DNA of 20,777 bases from Oscillospiraceae bacterium (GTDB taxonomy: Bacteria > Bacillota > Clostridia > Oscillospirales > Oscillospiraceae). The position numbers were made by a program, and so were the translations under genes. This document shows, one piece after another, positions 6,434-15,500 of this stretch; within the stretch, counting starts at the first letter, position 1; each line of letters starts with the position of its first letter. The stretch spans positions 1-20,777 of the forward strand of contig CACXHI010000235.1 of assembly GCA_902767395.1 (NCBI GenBank), in the 5' to 3' direction. The notes below the pieces were generated by a model. The model ran no database searches. It worked only from the letters and a program-made list of their open reading frames with translations, and had not been told where the DNA came from.

Positions 6434-7021
6434 TTGACACATCATGGATTCATCCACGATATGCTGGACGTGAAAAAGCTGATTCTCTTTGTGACGGAGC
6501 GGCTTCTCTATCCGGTGACGGAGCAAAAGCTGTTTGAGCTCTGTATGCAGGACGACAGAATCAGCTATTTTCAGGTGATGGAGGCCATTCCCCAGATGTT
6601 GGAATCCAAGCTTCTGGCCGGGAACGAAAACGGTCTATCCATCACTGACCACGGCCGTGAAATCGCAGCCGTTACAGACAACGCTCTTGCCCTGCCTGTG
6701 CGGCAGCGGGCCGAGAAGGCGGCGGAGCGCTTCAACCGCGAGATACGCCGCAACAGCTACATCCACACCGAGGTCGTGAATCAGCCGAACGGCGAGGCTT
6801 TGGCGGTTCTGCATTTAGGCTCCGAGGTCGGCAACCTGCTCACGATCGAATACGCCTGCCCCACGGCCCGTCACGCGGCACAGCTCACAAGAATCTTCCC
6901 GGACCGGGCAAATCAGCTCTACAAGGCCGTTACCGAGATCCTGACCGCAAAGCAGACCGACGAGACGCATGATAGCGCAGGGACGCTTTCCAATGAAGAG
7001 ACGCGATGGCGCCCAATCTAA
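6434..7021 (+). CDS. DUF4364 family protein
   Basis: A 195-aa cytoplasmic protein resembling DUF4364, a family of unknown function found mostly in Clostridia. The N-terminal part (about residues 8-80) looks like a winged helix: a helix rich in Val/Leu/Ile (LILFVTERLLYPVTEQKLFE), then a Gln/Met-rich helix, then GNENGLSITDHGREIAA, the wing-and-strand pattern of PadR/MarR-like folds. The C-terminal part is mixed alpha/beta. The start is TTG 6434, placed 7 nt after a near-perfect AAAGGAGG (6419-6426). An in-frame ATG at 6395 would add 13 residues spanning that ribosome site and is rejected. It is monocistronic, with its own promoter. A DNA-binding role is inferred only. Confidence 0.75.
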   Translation: MTHHGFIHDMLDVKKLILFVTERLLYPVTEQKLFELCMQDDRISYFQVMEAIPQMLESKLLAGNENGLSITDHGREIAAVTDNALALPVRQRAEKAAERFNREIRRNSYIHTEVVNQPNGEALAVLHLGSEVGNLLTIEYACPTARHAAQLTRIFPDRANQLYKAVTEILTAKQTDETHDSAGTLSNEETRWRPI

Positions 7022-7112
7022 CCGTTATGTCTCCGCGCCTTCCCTTTCGTGTGCAAAACCGACCAGCGGCGGGACGATTCCGAAAGAACCGTGCGGCAAT
7101 TGAAAAAATACC

Positions 7113-7140
7113 TTGATTATACGGCAATTTGTGGTATAAT
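7113..7140 (+). promoter_or_regulatory. Promoter of hpf
   Basis: TTGATT (7113-7118), a 16-nt spacer and a perfect TATAAT (7135-7140). The predicted leader is about 47 nt and carries AAAGGAG at 7178-7184. Confidence 0.7.
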
Positions 7141-7193
7141 ACGAACAGGGAAGCCGAAAGGTTTCTCAAAGCACTTGAAAGGAGCGACGCAAT

Positions 7194-7733
7194 ATGAAAT
7201 TCCAGATCAACGAGAAAAAAGTCACCCTGCCGGAGAGTGTCCACGCTTATGCTGAGAAGAAAGTCTCCAAGCTGGAGCGCTATTTCCGGGATGACGCAGA
7301 AGCCTTTGTCGCTTTTTCCGTCGAGAAGAATCGCAACAAGGTGGAGTTGACCGTTCATGCTTCCAACGTGTATTTCCGCGCCAGCGAGAGTACCTCGGAC
7401 ATGTATGCCTCCATTGATGCGGCCGTTTCCGACATTGAACGCCAGATCCGTAAGAACAAGACCCGTCTTGCCCGCAGAATTCGTCAGGATGCTTTCGTCC
7501 GCAGCGCAGAGGCTACCTCCTTCGTGCCTGACGTTGAGGACACGGAGGCCTACAAGCTCATCCGCATCAAGGAGTTCCCCATGCTGCCCATGAGCCGTGA
7601 CGAGGCCATTCTTCAGATGAACCTGCTGGGACATAACTTCTTCGCCTTCCGTGACGAGGACGCCGATGGCGCGTTTGCGGTGGTCTATCGCAGGAACGAC
7701 GGCGACTACGGTCTTCTGGAAGACGTTCGTTGA
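7194..7733 (+). CDS. hpf: Ribosome hibernation-promoting factor, long form
   Basis: A 179-aa long-form HPF (YvyD/RaiA-like), which dimerises 70S ribosomes into inactive 100S particles in stationary phase. The N-terminal S30AE domain (about residues 1-100) shows KVSKLERYF, EKNRNKVELTVHA, SESTSDMYASIDAAVSDIERQIRKNK. A linker leads to the C-terminal dimerisation domain (about 118-176) with the diagnostic IRIKEFPMLPMSRDEAILQMNLLGHNFFAFR pattern and VVYRRNDGDYGLLE. Start ATG 7194 has AAAGGAG 9 nt upstream. Transcribed alone from the promoter at 7113-7140 and ended by the UUCG hairpin at 7786-7811. Confidence 0.95.
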   Translation: MKFQINEKKVTLPESVHAYAEKKVSKLERYFRDDAEAFVAFSVEKNRNKVELTVHASNVYFRASESTSDMYASIDAAVSDIERQIRKNKTRLARRIRQDAFVRSAEATSFVPDVEDTEAYKLIRIKEFPMLPMSRDEAILQMNLLGHNFFAFRDEDADGAFAVVYRRNDGDYGLLEDVR

Positions 7734-7785
7734 TATAACCGGACAGTCTGTTGGCAGAAATCGTTTCAAATGCTTGAACAAACGA

Positions 7786-7811
7786 CTGGGGTACGGTTCG
7801 CCGTACCCCAG
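7786..7811 (+). terminator. UUCG-loop hairpin downstream of hpf
   Basis: An 11-bp perfect stem (CTGGGGTACGG 7786-7796 with CCGTACCCCAG 7801-7811) closes a TTCG tetraloop. It lies 52 nt past the hpf stop. The following CTTGTAAC is only weakly T-rich, so efficiency is uncertain. Confidence 0.6.
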
Positions 7812-7825
7812 CTTGTAACAAATGC

Positions 7826-7901
7826 CAGTGACCGTTGCGGTCACTGAATCCGGCATACGTCCGGCGCGCGTGGCCGCCGCGCCTTCCCTGCGGCGGCGGA
7901 C
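7826..7901 (+). promoter_or_regulatory. Two further hairpins in the leader of the two-TM protein gene
   Basis: CAGTGACCG (7826-7834) pairs with CGGTCACTG (7838-7846). Then GCCGCCGC (7873-7880) pairs with GCGGCGGC (7890-7897), flanked by a GTCC/GGAC closing stem (7859-7862 and 7898-7901). The GGAGG ribosome site (7911-7915) begins 9 nt after the last stem. No promoter between hpf and this gene was convincing. Confidence 0.4.
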
Positions 7902-7923
7902 TTCCCTTTCGGAGGAATTGCCT

Positions 7924-8907
7924 ATGACAAGACGCATGATTCTGTATGAGGTCGGAAAGGTCGTGTTGATTCTGGCGGAGCTGCTCTGCGTGGCGCTGAT
8001 CGGCTACGGGGCGTTCCGGCTGCTTTGGTTTACCATTGAATATGTGTTGTCCGGCTTCGGGACAGATACCTTGACGCAGATTGCAGACGGTCTGCCGGAA
8101 AAGGTCGAATTTCTGGGCAAATATCTGCGCATGTTCCTTACGAATCTGACCGAAAAGGAGCTGATTTCCCAGTTGATCCGCTATGCGGTGATCGTGGTTC
8201 TGGGAATCGCAGTGCTCAATCTGCTTCGGCTTGGCCTGCGGCGATTGGAGCGCAGCTTCAAGCAGCGTTATTTGCCGGAGGTCTTGGAGCAGACCTTTTC
8301 CGATCTGTCCTATGAGGCCAAGCGCCGTCCTGCGGTCGAGGAGGTTCTCTGCGACGTTGGTCTGCTCAGCACGGTAGAGCGCTATTACACCGCCAACCGT
8401 CTGGAGGGACTCTATCGGGACTGCTGGGTGGCCTCGCAGGAGATTATCTGCGGCGGCGTCTATGCGGACGACTACACCAGCCATAAGGTCAAGGTACGCG
8501 GTCAATGGCTCACGATCCGCCTGAACACAGATTTCAACAGCACCGTGATTCTGGAAAGCCGCGGAACGGCAAACCGCTTTTCCCACCGGGCGCTGTCCGG
8601 GGTGATGGTAGAGCTGCAGCCTGATTATCCGGAGCTTGCGCAGCAATTCCGCTGCTTTGCCGATTCGCCCGAGGAGTTCCGGACTCTGATCACGGTCGAA
8701 ATGGCAGAAAAGCTGCTCTCCATGCTGGCACGGTATCCCGATTTGTGCGTTATTTTCCGCAAGGGCTGCGTGCATTTTCTGATCCGGCGCCGTTCCTTCA
8801 ATCGTCGGTGGGAGCCCTTCTGCCCCTTCTGTTTCCCGCAGCTCAGGCGAGAGGCCAACCGCCTGTACGGCCCGCTGATGGATTTCACCGATCTGCTGCT
8901 GGAGTGA
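7924..8907 (+). CDS. Two-TM membrane protein, DUF3137-like
   Basis: A 327-aa protein with two N-terminal membrane helices (about residues 12-40 and 85-104) separated by about 45 polar residues, then a cytoplasmic domain of some 220 residues. The patterns RLERSFKQRYLPEVLEQTFSDL, a central ADDYTSHKVKVRGQWLTIRLNTDF and a late FxxxHRALSGVMVELQP are reminiscent of DUF3137 membrane proteins of unknown function, but I recognise the family only loosely. A CPFCFP pair of cysteines near the C-terminus could bind metal. ATG 7924 is chosen because GGAGG (7911-7915) sits 8 nt upstream; the frame is open from 7822 through the leader hairpins. It faces the sulfatase gene across a shared hairpin. Confidence 0.55.
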   Translation: MTRRMILYEVGKVVLILAELLCVALIGYGAFRLLWFTIEYVLSGFGTDTLTQIADGLPEKVEFLGKYLRMFLTNLTEKELISQLIRYAVIVVLGIAVLNLLRLGLRRLERSFKQRYLPEVLEQTFSDLSYEAKRRPAVEEVLCDVGLLSTVERYYTANRLEGLYRDCWVASQEIICGGVYADDYTSHKVKVRGQWLTIRLNTDFNSTVILESRGTANRFSHRALSGVMVELQPDYPELAQQFRCFADSPEEFRTLITVEMAEKLLSMLARYPDLCVIFRKGCVHFLIRRRSFNRRWEPFCPFCFPQLRREANRLYGPLMDFTDLLLE

Positions 8908-8928
8908 ATCTGATAATTGTTGCTATGC

Positions 8929-8963
8929 ACTACGGCAGGAAGCAATGCGCTTCCTGCCGTAGT
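8929..8963. terminator. 15-bp bidirectional terminator hairpin
   Basis: Arms 8929-8943 and 8949-8963 are perfect complements with a 5-nt loop (AATGC). TTTGTTGTTC follows on the plus strand, a moderate T-rich tail. It lies between the convergent stops at 8907 and 8971, so it likely ends both transcripts. Confidence 0.75.
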
Positions 8964-8970
8964 TTGTTGT

Positions 8971-9717
8971 TCAAATGGCGATCTCGGGATAGAACAGCTT
9001 GATCAGGAACAGGGCCAGACGATACCGCGTGACCTTGCTCTCGGGAATATCGTCGAACAGCGTGCTCTGCTTGCCCGGCTCACCGGCAATTTCTCCGTGC
9101 TCCAGCGCCCAAGCAACGGCGCGGCGCTCATCCTCGGTGACCCCTTGCAGATTACCGGGGAAGCTGTCCGCAGCGTCCGGGTCCACGCGCAAATCCCCAA
9201 TATGCAACGCCTCCCTCGTCCGGTACATCAACAGGCAAATCTCGGTGTTGTCCACCTCGTCGCGGTAATCGCGCAGCCGATCCTCCGGTCGAAGAATCCC
9301 CTGCTCGAAGGCCCAGCAAACTGCCTCATACTGTGGGCTCTGCCGGAACGCTTCCTGCGCAGCCGGATCTGCCGACGGATAATCCGGAGGCAGTGCATCC
9401 GGGCTGACTGCGGGCTTTTCCAGATACCGATAAACGCCCAGCGCCCATTCTCCGATTGTTGCAGTCTCATAGATGCCAAAATACCGCTCGGAGTAGAGAT
9501 CCATCAATCCCTTTCGGTAAATGAACAGAGAGTTCCCCTGCTGTCTGGCAGTCATCTCATCATCGTAGGGCAGCGCATCGTTGACCGTATTGTGATGGCC
9601 GGGGAAAGCGTGGGCATAGTAATCTGTATACAGGATCTCCCGGGAAACCGCAAAGCATCGGTCCGCCCAGCTTTGGTAATCGGAAAGCGTCTGCGCGTCC
9701 ACCTCTGCTCCGTCCAC
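8971..9717 (-). CDS. Split 3' part of the sulfatase gene: end of sulfatase domain plus SLH-like repeats
   Basis: This 248-codon frame (from GTG 9717) is in the same frame as the sulfatase gene upstream and is separated from it only by TAG (9723-9721) and one Thr codon. Its first 35 residues (GAEVDAQTLSDYQSWADR...SREILYTDYYAHAF) match the usual end of LtaS-like proteins, so it is the continuation of that gene, not an independent one. The rest looks like degenerate S-layer homology repeats: about residues 62-100 (ending ATIGEWALGVYRYLEKP), 126-168 (YEAVCWAFEQGIL ... EICLLMYR) and 180-241 (RRAVAWALEHGEI ... VTRYRLALFLIK). SLH domains tether proteins to cell-wall polymers. No good ribosome site precedes the GTG, so without readthrough this part is probably not made. 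Confidence 0.6.
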   Translation of the reverse strand: MDGAEVDAQTLSDYQSWADRCFAVSREILYTDYYAHAFPGHHNTVNDALPYDDEMTARQQGNSLFIYRKGLMDLYSERYFGIYETATIGEWALGVYRYLEKPAVSPDALPPDYPSADPAAQEAFRQSPQYEAVCWAFEQGILRPEDRLRDYRDEVDNTEICLLMYRTREALHIGDLRVDPDAADSFPGNLQGVTEDERRAVAWALEHGEIAGEPGKQSTLFDDIPESKVTRYRLALFLIKLFYPEIAI

Positions 9718-9720
9718 CGT

Positions 9721-9723
9721 CTA
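9721..9723 (-). other. In-frame TAG interrupting the sulfatase-SLH gene
   Basis: Reading the minus strand, the codons are GGC CTT GCG TAG ACG GTG GAC GGA. The frame is open and protein-like on both sides. TAG also ends polC and the nucleotidyltransferase gene here, so it is a normal stop in this genome. A nonsense mutation or sequencing error is the simplest reading; readthrough is possible. Confidence 0.75.
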
Positions 9724-11601
9724 CGCAAGGCCCGTTTCCGTGCTGAAGCGGAAGCTCTCGGTGAGAAAGCTGCCGTTGAAGAGCAGCGCCGCATGGCGGC
9801 CGGGGGCAAACACGTCCGTTCCCGGCAGCAGGCGGGAATCGTACTGTACGCCGAGCAGGTTGAGAACGGTCGGCAGGATATCCATGGTCGAGCAATATTC
9901 CTCCACATGGATCGTCTCATGCAAGCCGGGAACGTAGCACATAAAGCTGTTATGATAGCGTTCAAACTGCGTATCGACGGGGTGTCCCGCCAATTCGTCA
10001 TACTCCTCTGCGGTCAGGCCGTAGGGATAGTGATCGTTGGTCAGCACGATGAGCGTGTTGTCCAGCTTTCCGGCCTGCTCCAGCCGCTGTTCGAGATAGG
10101 CCAACGCCTGCTCCAGATCCAGATTGCAGGCGATATAGGCCTGAATCTTTTCGGAATAGGGCAGGTGCAAAACCTCCGCCTGATGCTTGGCGCTCATGGC
10201 GTTGTTCCAGTTGTACTGGTAGTGACCGGAATAAGTCATGTAATACGCATGGAACGGGGTGTCGCTGTTCAGATAGTCGTCCACCGACTGCTCCATCATT
10301 TCCAGATCCGAGCCGGGGCGCTGGGGCGTCAAACTGAGCCCGTCGCCCTGCGAGTAAAAGGTGTAGCCCATATTTGGGTGCGTTCTGGATCGGTTATAAA
10401 ACTCTCCGTTGTTGTTGTGGTAGGCCAAGGTCGTGTAGCCATAGTCCTTGAGGCAGGTTCCGAGGCAGAAGGGCAGATAATGCCCCACGCTTTCGTCAAA
10501 GCTGGAATCAGACTTTTCTCTAGTCATATCCGGCATCAAGCCGAGACAGAACGTGTACTCCCCGTTGGTGGTCATGGAGTTAAAGCAGCCATAAAAGTGA
10601 TCGAAAACGATCCCGGAATGCAGCATCCGGTACAGCGTCGGCGTCAGCTCCTGCGACACCAGCAACGGGCTGAAGGACTCGGCACAGATTTCGATGACGT
10701 TGTAGCCTTGCAACAAACCCGTCTTCTCGTTCTTGGCTGTGGGCTTCTTGGCCGCAAAATACCGATCCAGCGCCTGAAGCGCGGGGTCCTCGGTCGTTTT
10801 CTCCAGCGCGAGAAAGTCCAGCGTGGGATCGACATTCCACGTCTTCACATCGTAAGCAACGCCGATCTCGTCTGTTTCTCCGGGCAAAAGCGCCGGGCCG
10901 GTGCTGCTCGACGGAAACAGGAGATACCGCAGCTCCTGAACCGTGCTGACAGTCATCCCCAAATGACGGTAGCTCTGATCGGTGGAGGTCCCCGCTTCGC
11001 GGAACAGTCTCCACGCCGGAATCGGATGGGAACAGGCCAGATTCATCAGACCATAGGTCAGGCCGCCAAGCAGGACGAGGATCCCCGCTGCAAGCCCAGT
11101 CATGCGCCAGGATGCACGGCTGCGCGGCGCACGCTTTCTCGCCAGAACCACAATCAGCAGCACCAGCGGGAGCAGAAGGAGCAGAACGGCGAGGAGATTC
11201 TGCCGGATGGCATAAATGGTCTGTTCCCAGAACTCCGTAATCACGCCGCCGCCCATCCGAAGCTGGCTGATCGGCATCAGGTTCCCGAAGACCGAGGAAT
11301 AGACAAGCTGGATCTCCGCAAGGAGCGTCTGCCCGACGACCAGCAGAACGGCAAGGATGTGCCGTCCAATCCGGGGCAGCAAACCGACCACAAGGGCGCA
11401 CGCCACGCCGGTCATCAACCCAAACAGCACCGGATAGACGATATGCAGATCCACTGCGCGAAAAATACAAACGTGCAGACACAGCTCCAGATAGACGGAG
11501 CACCCGCAGAAAAAGAGCATTCTGCGCAGAAAATCACTGCGCTTCGTCGGGTTCTGCGTTTCTTTCTGATTTGTTTCTCTGTTTTGTTTCATCTTGTTCA
11601 C
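9721..11601 (-). CDS. LtaS-like membrane sulfatase (phosphoglycerol transferase family), interrupted at its 3' end
   Basis: A 626-residue frame before the TAG. The N-terminus has about five membrane helices (roughly residues 28-48, 53-76, 82-102, 135-155, 168-188), as in lipoteichoic acid synthases, followed by an extracellular sulfatase-type domain. Active-site candidates are E304 in NVIEICAESF, the nucleophilic Thr in MTTNGEYTF (T344/T345), and D523-H524 in VLTNDHYPYG. Such enzymes transfer phosphoglycerol from phosphatidylglycerol to teichoic-acid-like polymers; the exact polymer here is unknown. The metal-site residues seen all lie before the TAG, so the fragment might fold, but about 35 residues of the usual domain end lie beyond it. 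Start is GTG 11601, or ATG 11592 using GGTGA as ribosome site. It follows the uridine phosphorylase gene by 73 nt. Confidence 0.78.
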   Translation of the reverse strand: MNKMKQNRETNQKETQNPTKRSDFLRRMLFFCGCSVYLELCLHVCIFRAVDLHIVYPVLFGLMTGVACALVVGLLPRIGRHILAVLLVVGQTLLAEIQLVYSSVFGNLMPISQLRMGGGVITEFWEQTIYAIRQNLLAVLLLLLPLVLLIVVLARKRAPRSRASWRMTGLAAGILVLLGGLTYGLMNLACSHPIPAWRLFREAGTSTDQSYRHLGMTVSTVQELRYLLFPSSSTGPALLPGETDEIGVAYDVKTWNVDPTLDFLALEKTTEDPALQALDRYFAAKKPTAKNEKTGLLQGYNVIEICAESFSPLLVSQELTPTLYRMLHSGIVFDHFYGCFNSMTTNGEYTFCLGLMPDMTREKSDSSFDESVGHYLPFCLGTCLKDYGYTTLAYHNNNGEFYNRSRTHPNMGYTFYSQGDGLSLTPQRPGSDLEMMEQSVDDYLNSDTPFHAYYMTYSGHYQYNWNNAMSAKHQAEVLHLPYSEKIQAYIACNLDLEQALAYLEQRLEQAGKLDNTLIVLTNDHYPYGLTAEEYDELAGHPVDTQFERYHNSFMCYVPGLHETIHVEEYCSTMDILPTVLNLLGVQYDSRLLPGTDVFAPGRHAALLFNGSFLTESFRFSTETGLA

Positions 11602-11674
11602 CGTTTAACTTTGATTCGATTCTGTTACAACGCTGTGACACAAAGCAGGCAGCAGTGCCTCTTCGGCGCAGGGA

Positions 11675-12466
11675 TCACGCTTCGCCCCGCCCGTCTGTAC
11701 CGCCTGCACGGTCGGCTTCAATCAGGCGTTTCAGTCCCTCCACGGCAACCCGGACGGCCGAAGAGGTGTCTTCACACATGGTTTGATCCAATCCGGCTGC
11801 CTCGCGCTCCTGATTCCAGATCACGTGGAAGCAGGAGCCGCATCGACAGCCCAGCGCATCCGCCACCACGAAGAGGGCGGCAGATTCCATCTCGGAGGCC
11901 AGCACCCCCAGCCGTTTCCACGCCTCCCACTTATTCAGAAGCTCATAGGAAACCGGCATTTTCTGGGGACTGTGCTGCCCGTAAAAGGCGTCCTTGCACT
12001 GCACCACGCCGACATGGGTGGTTTTTCCAAGGGCCAGCGCCGCATCGCGCAGCGCCAGCGTCACGTCGAGATTCGCCACGGCAGGATACTCGATTGGCGC
12101 GTATTCCACGGAGGTATGCTCATAGCGGATCGCGCTGGTGGCCACCACAATATCGCCGGAGCAAACCTTGAGATGAATCCCGCCACAGGTGCCGACGCGC
12201 AGGAAGGTATCTGCGCCGACGTTGTGCAGCTCCTCCATCGCAATTGAGGCAGAGGGGCCGCCGATTCCCGTGGAACAGACGGAAACCTTCTCCCCCAGCA
12301 GATACCCGGTGTAGACGTTGAATTCCCGGTTCTGGCTGACGTGACGCGCACCGTCAAAGAGCGCAGCGATGGAGGCGCAGCGGCCCGGGTCGCCGGGGAG
12401 AATGACGTAGCGCCCAACGTCTCCCTCGACGCAGTGAATGTGAAATTGCTTGTCCAACTTCTGCAT
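11675..12466 (-). CDS. udp: Uridine phosphorylase (nucleoside phosphorylase family)
   Basis: A 263-aa enzyme of the PNP/UDP family that splits uridine with phosphate into uracil and ribose 1-phosphate for salvage. Landmarks are VILPGDPGR (phosphate binding), STGIGGPSASIAMEEL, FLRVGTCGG, KDAFYGQHSP (uridine-phosphorylase-like) and SEMESAALF, the ribose-binding Glu-Met-Glu. The start is ATG 12466 with GGAGGGAG just upstream; the longer frame to 12757 runs through the end of polC in another frame and is not used. It begins 43 nt after polC and may be co-transcribed with it. A purine or broader nucleoside specificity cannot be excluded. Confidence 0.88.
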   Translation of the reverse strand: MQKLDKQFHIHCVEGDVGRYVILPGDPGRCASIAALFDGARHVSQNREFNVYTGYLLGEKVSVCSTGIGGPSASIAMEELHNVGADTFLRVGTCGGIHLKVCSGDIVVATSAIRYEHTSVEYAPIEYPAVANLDVTLALRDAALALGKTTHVGVVQCKDAFYGQHSPQKMPVSYELLNKWEAWKRLGVLASEMESAALFVVADALGCRCGSCFHVIWNQEREAAGLDQTMCEDTSSAVRVAVEGLKRLIEADRAGGTDGRGEA

Positions 12467-12509
12467 GAAATCTCCCTCCGTTTTCAGCGGTCGTCCGGCG
12501 CCAGAGCGC

Positions 12510-15500
12510 CTATTCAAACATACTGACCTGACTGGTCTTGGGCAGCGTGCCAAACGCCCCTGCGGCACGCAGCGTTTCGATATGCGTCTGCGATACTTTG
12601 GGGCAGGCGGCGGAGAACTCCTCGATGGAGATAAAGTGCTTCCCGCGGCGTCCCTCGGCAATGTCTCTGGCCGCGTTCTCGCCCAGGCCGGAAATTGCCA
12701 CAAAGGGTGGCAGAAGTCGATCCTCCTTGGGCAGGAATTTGACCGCGTCTGACTCATAAATGGACACGGGCAGGAACGAGAAACCGCGCAAATAGAACTC
12801 GTAAACCACCTCGAGGGTGGTGAGAAGCTGATCGTCCTTGTCGGTTCGGTTCTCCATCTTTTGAAGCGACTCGAGCACCGTCAGACAGGCCTCCTTGCCC
12901 GCGCACATCATGGAGGCGTCGAAGCCGCCCTTCTGACTGCGGCGGTAGAAATAGGCTGCATAGAAGGCCAGCGGTCTGTGTACCTTGAACCATGCGATAC
13001 GAAAGGCCATCATGACGTAGGCGGCGGCGTGCGCCTTGGGGAAGAGATACTTGATTTTCTTGCAGGAACCGATGTACCACGCGGGAACCCCGGCGGCAAT
13101 CATCTCCTCCTCCGCCCCATCGGGCAGGCCCCTCCCCTTTCGCACCGCCTCCATGATCTTGAACGAACGCTTATCCGGCATTCCGCACTGAATCAGGTAG
13201 TTCATTATGTCGTCACGGCAGCCAATGGCCTGCGAGACCGTGGCAGTCTTGGACAGAATCAACTCCCGGGCGTTGCCAAGCCAGACGTCGGTTCCGTGAG
13301 AGAAGCCGGACAGCCGGATCAGAACGTCGAACTGCGTGGGCTGGGTTTCCTTGAGCATTCCTCGGGTAAAGCCCGTGCCAAATTCCGGAATGCCCACCGC
13401 CCCGGTCTGCCCGAGAATGGGGTCGTCCTCATAGCCGAGCACCTTGGAAGAGGTGAAGATCGACATAGTTTGCTTGTCGTCCAGCGGAATCTTCTGCGGG
13501 TCCACCCCGGTCATATCCTGTAACATGCGGATCATGGTGGGATCATCGTGGCCGAGCATGTCGAGCTTCAGCAGGTTCTCCTCCATGGGATGATAGTCAT
13601 AATGGGTCGTGATCCATTCCGATTCATGATCGTCAGCCGGGTGCTGCACCGGGCAGAAGTCCCAGATCTGATTCTCCCGGGGAATGACTACCAATCCGCC
13701 GGGGTGCTGCCCGGAGGTCCGCTTGACTCCCACGCAGCCGGCGGCGAGCCGCGATTCCTCTGCGCGGCTGGCCTTTCGATCCCGTTCGGCCAGATATTTT
13801 TTGACGTAACCGAAGGCCGTCTTCTCGGCCACGTCCCCGATTGTCCCGGCGCGGAACACATGGGACTTTCCGAACATTTCCACGCAGTAGGCGTGGGCCT
13901 TGGACTGGTATTCGCCGGAAAAGTTCAGGTCGATATCGGGCACCTTGTCGCCGCCGAAGCCGAGGAAGGTTTCAAACGGAATGGCAAAGCCGTCCTTTTC
14001 CATCGCCGTCCCGCAGTGCGGGCAGACGGCATCCGGAAGATCGGCGCCGCAGTTGCAGCCCGCTGGAACCTCAAAGGTGGTATATTTGCATTCGGGGTTG
14101 GGACAGCGGTAGTGCGGCGGCAGCGAATTCACCTCGGTAATCCCGGAGAGGAAGGCCACCAGCGAGGAGCCGACGGAGCCTCGGGAGCCGACCAGATAGC
14201 CATGCTCCAGAGAGTTCTGCACCAGCTTCTGCGCCGAAATGTAAATCACGTCATAGTGACAGTTGATAATATCGCCCAGCTCCGTCTCGACACGCTTGGT
14301 AATCAATTCCGGCGGATTTTCGCCGTAGAGCCGGTGCAGCTTGCCGTAAACCAGCGATTTGAGATCCTCCACGGAGTTCTCAATCTTGGGAGCATAGAGA
14401 TTGTGGGGCAGTGGCCGGACCCAGTCGCACATATCGGCAATGAGATTTGTGTTTTTCACCACAATCTCATACGCCTTTTCCTGCCCCAGATAGGAAAATT
14501 CCTCCAGCATCTCGTCGGTAGTACGGAAATAGAGCGGATTGGGCCGGTCACAGTCGGAGAAGCCCTTCGAGGCCAGCAGGATGCGGCGGAACGCCTCGTC
14601 CTCGGGATTCAGAAAATGGACGTCGCCGGTGGCACAGACCGGTTTTTCCATCTGCTCTCCCAGACGGACGATCGTGCGGTTGAAGTCCCGCAGCGTCTGC
14701 TCGGAATCCGCCATTCCGTTGCTCAGCATGAAGCGGTTATTGGCAAGCGGCTGAACCTCCAGAAAGTCGTAGAAGGAGGCAATCTGCTCCAACTCAGCCC
14801 ACGGCTTCTTGGCTACAACAGCGGTGAACAGCTCCCCTGCCTCGCAGGCGGACCCAATAATCAGTCCCTCCCGCCAGCGCACCAGCTCCGATTTTGGAAT
14901 CACCGGCGCGCCGTTGCCGCCGCGTCGGCTGTGATAATAATACAGGTTCGAGAAGGAAACCAGACGGTAGAGATTCCGCAGGCCCAGAGAATTCTTCGCA
15001 AAGAGCAGAATATGGTGAATCCGCTGATCCTTCGGCGTCGGGTGAGAGCCGAAGTCCAAATGCCCCGCCGCATGGTTCACGGCCTGAAGCCGATCCACGC
15101 CCCGCTCCATCAGCATCCGGGAAAAGCGGTGAAACAGCAGGCCGCAGGTGATGGCATCGTCGGTAGCGCGGTGATGGGCAAAATCCGGCAGCTCAAAATA
15201 CTCCGCCAGCACGTCCAGCTTTCGCTTTGTAAACTGCGGCAGCAGGTCGTAGGCAAGTCCCAGCGTATCCACACAGGTCGGATGGAAGGGCAGGTTCAGC
15301 CGACGGCAGGCCGCGTTCATCATACTCAAATCATACTTGGCGTTGTGCGCCACAAGGGGCAGCTCACCGCAGAACTCCAGAAAGGCGGAGATTGCCTCCC
15401 GCTCTGAGGGTGCGCCGACCAGCATTTCGTCGGTAATCCCGGTGAGCTCCACGATCAGGCTGGAAAGCATCTGCTCGGGATCGACAAAGGTGGAGAAGCG

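Noticed and set aside
7033..7889. The 13-mer CCGCGCCTTCCCT found at 7033-7045 and 7877-7889
   Set aside because: Two copies of a low-complexity GC/CT string, one within a hairpin loop; too short to call a repeat element.
9721..9723. Genome-wide TAG recoding to explain the split sulfatase gene
   Set aside because: TAG properly ends polC and the nucleotidyltransferase gene in this window, so it works as a stop here.
8917..12171. A 1084-codon open frame on the plus strand
   Set aside because: It lies antisense to the sulfatase and uridine phosphorylase genes, which have clear catalytic motifs and ribosome sites. Long antisense frames are expected from the GC-rich third positions, and its translation resembles no family.
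13548..15407. A 619-codon plus-strand frame, with neighbours at 15783-16868
   Set aside because: Antisense shadows of polC, whose domains are continuous across the whole stretch.
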